In this document: piece after piece, positions 42,900 to 51,756 of the stretch
How positions within the stretch are numbered: position 1 is the stretch's first letter
How the letters are laid out: every line of letters begins with the position of its first letter
Assembly: GCF_900187455.1 (NCBI RefSeq)
Contig: NZ_FYDX01000006.1
Location: 1-64,000 of the forward strand
Length of the DNA: 64,000 nt
Source of the DNA: Pseudomonas sp. Irchel 3E13
Lineage (GTDB): Bacteria; Pseudomonadota; Gammaproteobacteria; Pseudomonadales; Pseudomonadaceae
Direction of reading: 5' to 3'
Made by a program: the position numbers and the translations under genes
The notes under the pieces: generated by a model
The model's input: only the letters and a program-made list of their open reading frames with translations
Told to the model about the DNA's origin: nothing
The model's database searches: none

Positions 42900-44144
42900 T
42901 CAAACCTTGGTTGTGAAGTTGCGCACAGAGTTATCCACAGGTTGTTCCGCCAGCAGCATGAGGTTGCGCGGGGTGAGGGGGTGGGGGCAGAAGGTGCCGA
43001 GGCGGACGTTGTAGCCCTGTTCGCGCAGGTAGAGCGCGCGGTCGAGGACGAGCCAGAGTTCCAGGGGGCGGCGGAAGAGGTTGCGCAGCAGTTCGAGGTT
43101 GCGCACTTCGGCCAGGCGTTTCCAGCCGGCAGCTTCCAGTGCGTCCCAGTCCGGGGCTTCCTTTATAGGCAGGCCTTTGAGGTCGGCGAGGTCGCGGCAG
43201 TAGTCGGCGAAGGGCTTTTGTAGCCAGGCGCTGGGCAGTGAGGGGGTGGGCAGGTAGTCGTCGGTTTGGCGCAGTTGCCGTTGCAGGACGTCGAAGCCGA
43301 GGCGGCGGGCCATGGACTGGTCGCGCAGGCGGCGGACGCGGCTGCCGGCGGTGACGGTTTCGCTCAGGGGCAGGCCGAGGTCGTCGAGGTCGAGTTGCAA
43401 GGCGGAGGCGCGGGCGGCTGTGGATAACGGCTGGTAGTGCGGGCCGGCGGTGCGGTTGTAGCAGCACGGGGCGATGGCCAGTTGCGGGCAGCCGGCGGCG
43501 CTGGCGAGTTGCATCAGGCGTACGTGGAGGTCGCCGCAGGCGTGCAGGGCCACGGGGGTGTGGGCCGGACCGAGGCGGGCGGCGGCGTCTGTGGCCATGA
43601 CGTCTTGGAGGTGGTGGCTCGCCGGCAGGTGGTGGTGCTGGCTGAGGTGTTCTCCGGCGGCAACCAGCGCGGGGTCGTATTCCAGGCAGGTGAGGTGTTG
43701 GTCCGGGTTCAGCAGGCGGCGGCCGAGGTGGCCTTTGCCGGCGCACCAGTCAAGCCAGTGGCTCGGACGGCGGGCGAAGTCGAGGTGGCTGGCGAAGGCT
43801 TCGATCTGTTGCCATTTGCGGCCGGGGACGTCGGTGCTGAGGCGCGGCGGCGCCGGGGTGAGGGCGATTGTGGATAAGTCGCCGAGGGCGGACAGCGTCT
43901 GGGTTTCGGCGGCCAGTTGTGGGTAAGGCGCGGGGGCCGGGACGGTGTGCGGCTGGTTGTGGGCGGATTCGGCCTGTTCAAGGGTGCGGGCGCGTAGCCA
44001 TTCGGCGAGCTGCGGGTGGGAGGTTTCCCACGGCAGGTGCCGGGTGGTGAAGGGGCGCGGGTGCCAGAGGGCGTGGTGCTGGCGGAGGAAGTGGTCCAGG
44101 GCCTGGAAGCGGGGGAGGAGTTGGTCGTTTTCCAGGTGGGACAT
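42900..44144 (-). CDS. SAM-dependent methyltransferase
   Basis: A 414-residue protein. Central WLDWCAGKGHLGRRLL is a SAM-binding motif I, with LTCLEYDPALVAAG as motif II and ALHACGDLHVRLMQLA and LAIAPCCYNR as later motifs, a layout like METTL25-type methyltransferases. The substrate is unknown. It stands alone between REP elements, transcribed leftwards towards the prophage. The His- and Gln-rich N-terminus may be partly disordered. Confidence 0.8.
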   Translation of the reverse strand: MSHLENDQLLPRFQALDHFLRQHHALWHPRPFTTRHLPWETSHPQLAEWLRARTLEQAESAHNQPHTVPAPAPYPQLAAETQTLSALGDLSTIALTPAPPRLSTDVPGRKWQQIEAFASHLDFARRPSHWLDWCAGKGHLGRRLLNPDQHLTCLEYDPALVAAGEHLSQHHHLPASHHLQDVMATDAAARLGPAHTPVALHACGDLHVRLMQLASAAGCPQLAIAPCCYNRTAGPHYQPLSTAARASALQLDLDDLGLPLSETVTAGSRVRRLRDQSMARRLGFDVLQRQLRQTDDYLPTPSLPSAWLQKPFADYCRDLADLKGLPIKEAPDWDALEAAGWKRLAEVRNLELLRNLFRRPLELWLVLDRALYLREQGYNVRLGTFCPHPLTPRNLMLLAEQPVDNSVRNFTTKV

Positions 44145-44183
44145 GGGGGTGGCCTGGTGGTGGGGCGGCGGTTTGGGGGGCTG

Positions 44184-44237
44184 TTCGCGAGCAAGCTCGC
44201 TCCTACAGTGGAGTGGGAGCGAGCTTGCCAGCGATGG
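44184..44237. repeat. REP inverted pair
   Basis: TTCGCGAGCAAGCTCGCTCC (44184) and its degenerate inverse GGGAGCGAGCTTGCCAGCGA (44214), separated by a few bases. The pair lies between two transcription units. Confidence 0.8.
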
Positions 44238-44240
44238 GCG

Positions 44241-44930
44241 TCAGCGGCCTTGTGCGGCGTCCACCCGCAACCAGCGTTCCAGTCCTTTGAAGCCTTGCAC
44301 CAGCACGAAGGAGATGACCAGGTAGAACACGCCCGCGGCGAAGAAGATCTCTACCGGCATGTAGGTCCGGGCGATGATGGTGCGGGCCATGCCGGTGATG
44401 TCGAGCAGGGTGACGGTGCTGGCCAGGGCGCTGGCCTTGAGCATCAGGATCACTTCGTTGCTGTACGCCGGCAGGCCGATGCGCGCGGCGCGCGGCAGCA
44501 TGATGTGGAGCATGGCGGTGGCGCGGGACATGCCCAGCGCCCGCGCCGCTTCGATTTCACCCCGCGGGATGGCTTGCAGCGAGCCGCGCAAGATCTCGGC
44601 GATGTAGGCGGCGGTGTGCAGGGTCATGGTCAGCGCGGTACACCAGAACGGGTCGCGCAGGTACGGCCACAGCGCGCTGGCCTTGACCGCTTCGAACTGC
44701 GCCAGGCCGTAGTAGACCAGGAACAGTTGCACCAGCAGCGGCGTCCCACGGAAGAAGAAGATGTAGCCGTAAGGCAGGGCGCGCACGTACCAGTGCCGCG
44801 ACGAGCGGGCGATGCCCAGCGGAATGGCGATGATCAGGCCGAGGATGACGGCGATGGCCAGCAGCTCAAGGGTGAGCGTGGCGCCTTGGGCCAGGCGTGG
44901 CAGCCACTTGATGATGACTTCCCAATTCAT
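44241..44930 (-). CDS. hisM: ABC transporter permease, HisM type
   Basis: A 229-residue inner-membrane permease with about five helices. The EAA loop IEAARALGMSRATAMLHIML is clear. It belongs to a four-gene operon in the order ATPase, binding protein, permease Q, permease M, reading leftwards. The start overlaps the HisQ-type stop by 4 bases (ATGA). It should import histidine or basic amino acids with its partners. Confidence 0.9.
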   Translation of the reverse strand: MNWEVIIKWLPRLAQGATLTLELLAIAVILGLIIAIPLGIARSSRHWYVRALPYGYIFFFRGTPLLVQLFLVYYGLAQFEAVKASALWPYLRDPFWCTALTMTLHTAAYIAEILRGSLQAIPRGEIEAARALGMSRATAMLHIMLPRAARIGLPAYSNEVILMLKASALASTVTLLDITGMARTIIARTYMPVEIFFAAGVFYLVISFVLVQGFKGLERWLRVDAAQGR

Positions 44931-45622
44931 GAGTTGGCCCTCGCGAAGCCGCGTGCGGCGCGTTTTTCCATGAAGTGCATGCCTGTCATCGCAAGGACGG
45001 TCAGGCCGAGGTAGATGAAGGCCGCCACCAGGTAGAAGGTGAACGGTTCCTTGCTGGTGGTCACGCCGTTCTGCGCCTGACGCATGATTTCTTCCAGGCC
45101 GATCACCGAGACCAGCGCGGTGTCTTTCATCAGGATCATGAACAGGTTGCCCAGGCCGGGCAGGGCGATGCGCCACATCTGCGGCAGGATCAGCCGCGAG
45201 AAAATGCGCCCTTTCGACAGGCCGAGGGCCATGCCCGCTTCACGGTGTCCCTTGGGGATCGCCAGCAGTGCGCCGCGGAATACTTCCGTGGCGTAGGCGC
45301 CGAAGCACAGGCCGAGGGCGATGACGCCGGCGGCGAAGGCGCTGAGTTCCAGCCCGGGCAGCCCGAGCAGGTCGCCCAGTTGGCTCATCAGGGCGACGGA
45401 GCCGAAATAGATGAAAAGCACCCAGAGCAGTTCTGGCACGCCGCGCACGATGGTCGAGTAGGTGCCGCCGAGCCAGCGCAGGGGTTTGAACGGCGAGGTC
45501 TTGGCCAGGGCGCCGAGCAGGCCGAGCACCAGCCCCAGGCAAAGGGCCGAGAGCGCCAGTTTGACGGTCACCAGCGTGCCGGCCGCGAGTGCCGGGCCGA
45601 ATCCGTGTAGATCAATATTCAT
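44927..45622 (-). CDS. hisQ: ABC transporter permease, HisQ type
   Basis: A 231-residue permease with about five helices and the EAA loop HREAGMALGLSKGRIFSRLI. It pairs with the HisM-type protein to form the membrane pore. It lies 55 bases downstream of the binding protein gene. Confidence 0.9.
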   Translation of the reverse strand: MNIDLHGFGPALAAGTLVTVKLALSALCLGLVLGLLGALAKTSPFKPLRWLGGTYSTIVRGVPELLWVLFIYFGSVALMSQLGDLLGLPGLELSAFAAGVIALGLCFGAYATEVFRGALLAIPKGHREAGMALGLSKGRIFSRLILPQMWRIALPGLGNLFMILMKDTALVSVIGLEEIMRQAQNGVTTSKEPFTFYLVAAFIYLGLTVLAMTGMHFMEKRAARGFARANS

Positions 45623-45677
45623 GGGCAGGAGTGTTCAAGGGACTGGCACCGCGCAAGGCGGTGCCGGTCGGGGCGAA

Positions 45678-46430
45678 TCAATAGATGCTGAACGGGAAGT
45701 ACTTGTCGTTGATCTTCTTGTACGTGCCGTCGGCGATGATTTCTTTCAGCGCGGCGTTCAGCTTCTCGCGCAGCGGGTCACCTTTGCGTACGGCGATGCC
45801 GATTTCGTCGCTTTCCACCACGGGCTCGCCCTTGAACTCGTAGTTCTTGCCGGCATCGGATTTCAGCCAGTCGTAGTTCACGTACTTGTCAGCCAGCAGC
45901 GCGTCGACGCGGCCGGAGGTCAGGTCGAGGTAGGCGTTTTCCTGGGTGTCGTACAGCTTCAGGGTGATGTCGCTGCCGTAGGTGTCTTCCAGCCAGGTGC
46001 CGGACAGGGTGGCGCGCTGGGTGCCGATGGTCTTGCCCTTCAGGTAGGACTTGTCGGTTTTGAAGTCGACGTTTTTCGGCGCGATGAACTGCAGCTTGTT
46101 GGAGTAGTAGCGGTCGGTGAAATCAACGGCCTGCTTGCGCTCGTCGGTGATCGACAGCGAGGAGACGATGAAGTCGTACTTCTTGGCCAGCAGCGACGGG
46201 ATGATGCCGTCCCAGTCGGAGGTGACCACTTCACACTCGACTTTCAGCTTGGCGCACAGGGCGTCGCCGATGTCTTTGTCGAAGCCGACGACCTGGCCGC
46301 TGGCGTCCTTGCTGTTGAACGGCGGGTAGGCCGCTTCGATGCCCATCTTCAGTTTTTCGGCGGCCATGGCATTGGCCGAGAACACCAGCGTGGCGGCAGC
46401 GGCCAGGAGGAATTTCTTGTAGTTCTGCAT
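45678..46430 (-). CDS. Periplasmic amino acid binding protein, HisJ/ArgT type
   Basis: A 250-residue binding protein with a signal peptide (cut after about residue 23, SANAMA/AEK). Mature start KLKMGIEAAYPPFNSKD and DWDGIIPSLLAKKYDFIVSS then LSITDERKQAVDFTDRYY match the lysine/arginine/ornithine and histidine binding group. It delivers ligand to the HisQM-type pore. Exact substrate cannot be fixed from the sequence. Confidence 0.92.
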   Translation of the reverse strand: MQNYKKFLLAAAATLVFSANAMAAEKLKMGIEAAYPPFNSKDASGQVVGFDKDIGDALCAKLKVECEVVTSDWDGIIPSLLAKKYDFIVSSLSITDERKQAVDFTDRYYSNKLQFIAPKNVDFKTDKSYLKGKTIGTQRATLSGTWLEDTYGSDITLKLYDTQENAYLDLTSGRVDALLADKYVNYDWLKSDAGKNYEFKGEPVVESDEIGIAVRKGDPLREKLNAALKEIIADGTYKKINDKYFPFSIY

Positions 46431-46443
46431 GCGTGTTGCTCCG

Positions 46444-47217
46444 TTAGCGGTTGCTGGACATGAATTGCTTACAACGCGCCGAGGTCGGGTTTTCGAAAAC
46501 CTGCTGCGGCGATCCCTGCTCTTCGATCAGGCCCTGGTGAAGGAAGACGACTTCACTGGACACCTGGCGGGCAAAGCCCATTTCGTGGGTCACCAGGAGC
46601 ATGGTCCGGCCTTCATCGGCCAGGGCCCGGATGACGTTGAGTACTTCCTGGACCATTTCCGGGTCCAGGGCGGAGGTGGGTTCGTCGAACAGGATGACCT
46701 TGGGTTTCATGGCCAGGGTGCGGGCGATGGCCGCGCGCTGTTGCTGGCCGCCCGAGAGTTCGGCGGGGTAGCTGTGGCGCTTGTTGTGGATGCCGACCTT
46801 GTCGAGCAGTGCTTCGGCGTGCTCGATGGCCTCGGCCTTGCTCTGGCCGAGCACGCGACGAGGGGCCTCGATGATGTTGTCGAGGATGCTCATGTGCGGC
46901 CACAGGTTGAAGTTCTGGAAGACGAAGCCGATTTCGCTGCGCAGGCGGTTGATCTGCTTGTTGTCGGCAGCCACCAGTTCGCCGTTGCGCGCGGACTTGA
47001 GCTTGAGCGACTCGCCCGCCACCAGGATTTCGCCCTGGTGCGGGTTTTCCAGCAGGTTGATGCAGCGCAGCAGGGTGGACTTGCCGGAACCGGAGGAGCC
47101 GAGGATGGAGATCACGTCGCCGTCGCGGGCGGTGAGGGAAATGCCCTTGAGAATTTCCTGGTCGCCGTAGCGTTTATGCAGGTTGCGGATTTCCAGTGCG
47201 GGCGTGGCCTGGGCCAT
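46444..47217 (-). CDS. hisP: ABC transporter ATPase, HisP type
   Basis: A 257-residue ATPase with Walker A GSSGSGKS (residues 40-47), signature LSGGQQQRAAIARTLA, and Walker B VILFDEPTSALDPE. It is the first gene of the operon, 13 bases before the binding protein. It drives uptake of polar amino acids. Confidence 0.94.
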   Translation of the reverse strand: MAQATPALEIRNLHKRYGDQEILKGISLTARDGDVISILGSSGSGKSTLLRCINLLENPHQGEILVAGESLKLKSARNGELVAADNKQINRLRSEIGFVFQNFNLWPHMSILDNIIEAPRRVLGQSKAEAIEHAEALLDKVGIHNKRHSYPAELSGGQQQRAAIARTLAMKPKVILFDEPTSALDPEMVQEVLNVIRALADEGRTMLLVTHEMGFARQVSSEVVFLHQGLIEEQGSPQQVFENPTSARCKQFMSSNR

Positions 47218-47825
47218 GTGCGGTCCTCATTGATTCGGTGCGTTCTGCTGTTGGCGGCCTTCCTGGCGAGGCGCCACGCTAGCATAGCGCCCGGATCACA
47301 GCCAACAAGGTCGAGCAGGGTGGTCGGCCATGGGAAAGGCGGGTGTCGCATCGCTGCAGTGGACTGTCGCGCTGCTGTCCGCCGTTTCGCTTCGCGGGGC
47401 CGGAGCCATGATGAAAAAAGGCGCGATGGTGCCAGTTTTGGCCGCTGCTGGAAAGCCGTATTTGGTCGCGGCGATGGTTGGTAACACCTGGCTGGAGGTC
47501 TGGTTGCGCTTTTTGGTTGCACCTTTTTCGCGCTGTGATTTTGCAAAGGTGTTACCTGTGATTGGTTATGGCGCACCCATTTCTAATTGTAAGTGGGTAT
47601 TTCAGTAATCACGCAAAGTCGGGCATCTTTGGCGACCTTTCGGCCAGTGACTGGCTGAAAGCGCCGCAAGCCTTATGAATCGTGGTTACAGAGTGTTTCG
47701 GAATGGGCGGTCATCAAGCTGGCCCGCTGATTGCTATCAAGCTGCCACGAACCGCAGGGCGCCTCACGAGGGCATTGCGGCTCCAAAACGCGGGAAGATC
47801 CCCCATTCTTTGCAAAGGTAGTTTT
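47218..47825. other. 608-bp regulatory gap, no gene
   Basis: Lies between the divergent transporter operon and the permease gene, so it must hold promoters for both, but none is clear by eye. Short frames in both directions lack ribosome sites. Confidence 0.4.
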
Positions 47826-49220
47826 ATGAGCGGTACGCACAATTCCAATGACCTCGCTCAGGGGCTCAAGCAACGGCATGTGACCATGCTGTCCATCGCA
47901 GGCGTAATCGGCGCCGGTCTGTTCGTCGGCTCCGGCCACGCTATCGCCGCCGCCGGTCCTGCCGTGCTGCTGGCTTACGCCGCCGCGGGCACGCTGGTCG
48001 TGCTGGTGATGCGCATGCTCGGCGAAATGGCCGTGGCCTCGCCGGATACAGGTTCTTTCTCCACCTATGCCGACCGTGCCATCGGTCACTGGGCCGGCTT
48101 CACCATCGGCTGGCTGTACTGGTGGTTCTGGGTGCTGGTCATCCCGCTGGAAGCCAACGCCGCCGCAACCATTCTTAATGCCTGGTTCCCCGACGTGGCG
48201 ATCTGGGTCTTCACCCTGGTCATCACCCTGTTGCTGACCGCGACCAACCTGTTCAGCGTGAAGAACTACGGTGAATTCGAGTTCTGGTTTGCCCTGCTCA
48301 AGGTCGTGGCGATCATCGGCTTCATCATTCTCGGCCTGGCGGCGATCTTCGGCTTCATGCCCCACAGCCAGGTCAGCGGCGTCAGCCACCTGTTCGACAC
48401 CCAGGGCTTCATGCCTAACGGCCTCGGCGCGGTACTGGGCGCGATGCTGACCACCATGTTCTCGTTCATGGGCACCGAAATCGTCACCATCGCCGCCGCC
48501 GAATCGAAAGACCCAGGCCGGCAGATCAGCAAGGCGACCAACTCGGTGATCTGGCGGATCTTCCTGTTCTACCTCGTGTCGATCTTCATCGTCGTGGCCC
48601 TGGTGCCGTGGAATTCGGGCGAACTGGCCGAAGTCGGTTCGTACCAGACCGTGCTGCAACTGATGGGCGTGCCGCACGCCAAGCTGATCGTCGACATCGT
48701 CGTGCTGATCGCCGTGACCAGTTGCCTCAACTCGGCGCTGTACACCTCGTCGCGCATGCTGTTCTCCCTGAGCAAGCGCGGTGACGCGCCAGCCATGGCC
48801 CAGCGCACCACCTCCAGCGGCACGCCGCACTACGCGGTGCTGCTGTCGACCGCGGCGGCGTTCCTGACGGTGTTTGCCAACTATGTGGCCCCGGCGCAGG
48901 TATTCGAATTCCTGCTGGCCAGCTCGGGCGCGATCGCGCTGCTGGTGTACCTGGTGATTGCCGTGTCGCAACTGCGCATGCGCCGTCAGCGCATGGCGCG
49001 TGGCGAGAAAATCGACTTCAAGATGTGGGCGTTCCCGGTGCTGACCTGGGCGACCATCTTCTTCATCGTTGGTGTACTGACCCTGATGCTGATCCGTCCG
49101 GATCATCGGGCAGAAGTGATCTCCACCGCTCTGCTGAGCATTGCCGTGGTTGCGGCGGGCCTGCTGGTGGCACGCAAGCGCAAGGCCGAGAAGGCTGGGG
49201 CGTTGGCGCTGGATAACTGA
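47826..49220 (+). CDS. gabP: Amino acid permease, GabP-like
   Basis: A 464-residue APC-family permease with twelve hydrophobic segments. The N-terminal motif SIAGVIGAGLFVGSGHAI, the GEMAVASPDTGSFSTYAD loop and FSFMGTEIVTIAAAESKDPG are characteristic. It most likely takes up GABA or a related amino acid. The start follows an N-terminal MSGTHNSNDLAQGLKQRHVT typical of GabP; a longer in-frame start is not supported. A terminator follows. Confidence 0.85.
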   Translation: MSGTHNSNDLAQGLKQRHVTMLSIAGVIGAGLFVGSGHAIAAAGPAVLLAYAAAGTLVVLVMRMLGEMAVASPDTGSFSTYADRAIGHWAGFTIGWLYWWFWVLVIPLEANAAATILNAWFPDVAIWVFTLVITLLLTATNLFSVKNYGEFEFWFALLKVVAIIGFIILGLAAIFGFMPHSQVSGVSHLFDTQGFMPNGLGAVLGAMLTTMFSFMGTEIVTIAAAESKDPGRQISKATNSVIWRIFLFYLVSIFIVVALVPWNSGELAEVGSYQTVLQLMGVPHAKLIVDIVVLIAVTSCLNSALYTSSRMLFSLSKRGDAPAMAQRTTSSGTPHYAVLLSTAAAFLTVFANYVAPAQVFEFLLASSGAIALLVYLVIAVSQLRMRRQRMARGEKIDFKMWAFPVLTWATIFFIVGVLTLMLIRPDHRAEVISTALLSIAVVAAGLLVARKRKAEKAGALALDN

Positions 49221-49237
49221 AGTTGTTGAAGTGAAAG

Positions 49238-49264
49238 AAGGCCGCGCAATGCGGCCTTTTTTAT
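49238..49264 (+). terminator. Terminator after the permease
   Basis: AAGGCCGC-GCAAT-GCGGCCTT followed by TTTT, 18 bases after the stop. Confidence 0.85.
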
Positions 49265-49417
49265 TGCCCTGAAAAACTACATTGGTCTTCGTTCTATTTG
49301 AGGAACGCTAAAGCCAGTTTTCACTATCTACCGCGCCAAAGGTTCTGAATTTAATCTTCTCCCATCAACGCGAAACACCACCCCTTACGAAGATCAGAAC
49401 CTTTAGGAGCAACGACC

Positions 49418-50047
49418 ATGACCGCATTCAAATACAACCGCCTGAACAAAGACGACGCCGCTGTCCTGCTGGTGGACCACCAGGCTGGCCTGCTGTCTCT
49501 GGTGCGCGATATCGAGCCGGACCGCTTCAAGAACAACGTTCTGGCCCTGGCGGATCTGGCCAAGTTCTTCAACCTGCCGACCATCCTCACCACCAGCTTC
49601 GAACAAGGCCCCAACGGCCCGCTGGTACCGGAACTGAAAGCACTGTTCCCGGATGCCCCGTACATTGCTCGCCCTGGCCAGATCAACGCCTGGGACAACG
49701 AAGACTTCGTGAAAGCGGTGAAGGCCACTGGCAAGAAGCAACTGATCATTGCTGGCGTGGTAACCGAGGTGTGCGTGGCGTTCCCGGCGCTGTCGGCCCT
49801 GGAAGAAGAATTTGAAGTGTTTGTGGTGACCGATGCTTCCGGCACCTTCAACGCGATGACTCGCGATGCCGCTTTGAACCGTGTGAGTTCGGCGGGCGCG
49901 CAACTGATGACCTGGTTCGGCGTGGCCTGTGAGCTGCACCGCGACTGGCGCAACGATGTCGAAGGCCTGGCGGCGCTTTGCTCGAATCACATTCCGGATT
50001 ACCGGAATTTGATGACCAGCTATAACGCGCTGACTGCTGGCAAGTAA
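49418..50047 (+). CDS. ycaC: Isochorismatase-like hydrolase, YcaC type
   Basis: A 209-residue cysteine hydrolase: AAVLLVDHQAGLLSLV with the catalytic Asp (about 20) and IAGVVTEVCVAFPALSAL with the catalytic Cys (about 119). YcaC-type proteins form rings, and their natural substrate is unknown. GGAG precedes the start. It is a single-gene unit followed by a REP pair. Confidence 0.88.
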   Translation: MTAFKYNRLNKDDAAVLLVDHQAGLLSLVRDIEPDRFKNNVLALADLAKFFNLPTILTTSFEQGPNGPLVPELKALFPDAPYIARPGQINAWDNEDFVKAVKATGKKQLIIAGVVTEVCVAFPALSALEEEFEVFVVTDASGTFNAMTRDAALNRVSSAGAQLMTWFGVACELHRDWRNDVEGLAALCSNHIPDYRNLMTSYNALTAGK

Positions 50048-50070
50048 GAGCTGGGGCCGCTTTGCGGCCA

Positions 50071-50138
50071 TTCGCGAGCAAGCTCGCTCCTACAGATTCA
50101 TCACCGTCTCTGTAGGAGCGAGCTTGCTCGCGATGAGG
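50071..50138. repeat. REP inverted pair (REPIN)
   Basis: Two inverted REP units, TTCGCGAGCAAGCTCGCTCC and its complement near 50110-50136, about 15 bases apart. Confidence 0.85.
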
Positions 50139-50165
50139 CCCCATAGTTTTAACTGACGGGCCTCT

Positions 50166-50597
50166 TCACTGCTCGCCAGCCACCTCAGCCTCTATCTGCT
50201 TCGCCGCCTGCTCGTACGCTTCAACGAACTCCGGGCTCTGGATCCAGGCGGTGGCCGTATCCTGATCCGCCTCGTCCAGCCAGTCGCGATAGGCGCAGAG
50301 CACGCCATAGATGTAATCCGCCGCAGCGTCCTCGCCGTAGGTGGTGACCACCAACGAGAGCAGCGAGTCCGCAAGGAATACGCTGCACATCTCGGTCAGG
50401 CTGGTTGCCTGAGCCTCCTTCATCCCCTCGAACAATTCGTCGTAGAGGCCGGCGCCCATGGCCGTCTCGAAAAACTCGTCGACGGAGGGCGGGGCGGAAT
50501 CCTTGTTCTTCGAGACATTGTTGCGTGTGACGCGGTTTTGCTTGGCCTTGGTGGCCGCACGTTTGGCGCGTTTTTGCTGTTTGGTGTTGGAGGCCAC
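50166..50597 (-). CDS. Small protein, paralogue 1 of a tandem pair
   Basis: A 143-residue protein: a basic N-terminus MASNTKQQKRAKRAATKAKQ, then a helical domain (FFETAMGAGLYDELFEGMKE, YIYGVLCAYRDWLDEAD) with an acidic C-terminus. It is clearly related to the next gene at 50655-51089, so the pair arose by duplication. The basic tail looks nucleic-acid-binding, but the family is not recognised. Confidence 0.75.
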   Translation of the reverse strand: MASNTKQQKRAKRAATKAKQNRVTRNNVSKNKDSAPPSVDEFFETAMGAGLYDELFEGMKEAQATSLTEMCSVFLADSLLSLVVTTYGEDAAADYIYGVLCAYRDWLDEADQDTATAWIQSPEFVEAYEQAAKQIEAEVAGEQ

Positions 50598-50654
50598 GGA
50601 GGAGTTCCTTATTGCCGAATCTGGCGCGAGCGGTGGTGGGGGCGGGCGGTTTCG

Positions 50655-51089
50655 TCAGCCGAACTTCTTCTGCTTCGACACCATCTCCGAGGCCGCCACA
50701 TACGCGTCCTGGAACTCATCACTTTCCAGCCACGCCATGGCCGCTTCTTCCTCGGTGCCATCCAGCCAGTTGCGGTAGGCGCAGAAGACCATGCAAATGT
50801 AGTCGCTGGCGTCGTTTTCCTTGTGGCCCTTGAGCACCAGGGTCAGCAGCGGGTCGACCATGAACACGGCGATCATCGCTTCCAGGCTGGTGTCCTGCGC
50901 CGTTTTCATTTTTTCGAACATGCCGGTGTAGCTGCCCGAGTCCATGGCCTTCTTGAACACCTGCTCGACGCTGGCGCTGGACCCCTCGCCGCCGCTCTTC
51001 ACCGCCTGGCCGCTACGCACCATGCGGTTTTCGCGGGCTTTGCTGGCGGCGCGTTTGGCGCGTTTCTGTTGCTTGGTGTTAGAGGCCAT
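50655..51089 (-). CDS. Small protein, paralogue 2 of a tandem pair
   Basis: A 144-residue protein with nearly the same N-terminus (MASNTKQQKRAKRAASKARE) and the same core pattern (VFKKAMDSGSYTGMFEKMKT, YICMVFCAYRNWLDGTEEEA). It is upstream in transcription order with 57 bases between. The pair forms a small operon reading away from the lipoprotein gene. Function unknown. Confidence 0.75.
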   Translation of the reverse strand: MASNTKQQKRAKRAASKARENRMVRSGQAVKSGGEGSSASVEQVFKKAMDSGSYTGMFEKMKTAQDTSLEAMIAVFMVDPLLTLVLKGHKENDASDYICMVFCAYRNWLDGTEEEAAMAWLESDEFQDAYVAASEMVSKQKKFG

Positions 51090-51209
51090 CGGTGTTCCTT
51101 TGTGCGAAGTCAGTCAAATTCCGCGTATTGAATCGCAGTTGACCGGGAAACCCAAGCCGCGAAGCAGTGTCACAGGCGGATTATCGGACAAACAGGAAGG
51201 GAATCCCGC

Positions 51210-51752
51210 ATGAAAACCATCGTTGTGCTTAGCCTCGCCGCCACCGTCTTGAGCGGCTGCGGCAACATTGCCGCAGTCAAATCCTTCAACACGCAGTTTG
51301 CTTCGCCTGCCAGTGGCGAGACGGCGCGTCTGCGGGTGATGTCTGACGGGATGGTGCGCGGTGTGCCGGGCCTTGCGTGTGTGGATTGGTACAGCCCCGG
51401 TGCGGGTGTGATCATCGTGCCGAACGAAACCTTCGCCCAGCGCAACAATGAGAAACTCGGCATGCCTGCTGGCAAGCCAGTGCCGGCGGGGTGGGCCACC
51501 AGCGAGGTGCGTGTGGCCGCGGGCAAGCCGCTGACCCTGACCTTCCTCGATGGCGGCCGGGCGGTGAGTTATGACCAGAAGAGTACGTGCCTGGGCATGT
51601 TCACCTTCACTCCGCAGGCCGGTGCCGATTACGAGCTGGAGCTGCGTGGTTATCGCGGCTGCGGGGTGGACTTCACGCGGATCGATGGCGCTACGCCGGA
51701 GCCGGTGAAAGCCACCAAGGCCGAGTATTGCAGCGCCATTGCCAACTTCTGA
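51210..51752 (+). CDS. Lipoprotein, unknown function
   Basis: A 180-residue protein with a lipoprotein signal (MKTIVVLSLAATVLSGCGN, lipobox LSGC, Cys17). The mature part is beta-rich with several cysteines (GLACVDWYS, STCLGMFTF, RGCGVDF), perhaps disulphide-bonded. It is divergent from the tandem pair at 50166-51089 and converges with the PPK2 gene 4 bases away. Confidence 0.75.
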   Translation: MKTIVVLSLAATVLSGCGNIAAVKSFNTQFASPASGETARLRVMSDGMVRGVPGLACVDWYSPGAGVIIVPNETFAQRNNEKLGMPAGKPVPAGWATSEVRVAAGKPLTLTFLDGGRAVSYDQKSTCLGMFTFTPQAGADYELELRGYRGCGVDFTRIDGATPEPVKATKAEYCSAIANF

Positions 51753-51756
51753 GGCG

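Noticed and set aside
47112..47608. Short frames between the transporter operon and the permease
   Set aside because: No ribosome site, composition unlike coding, and contradictory frames on both strands; probably regulatory sequence only.
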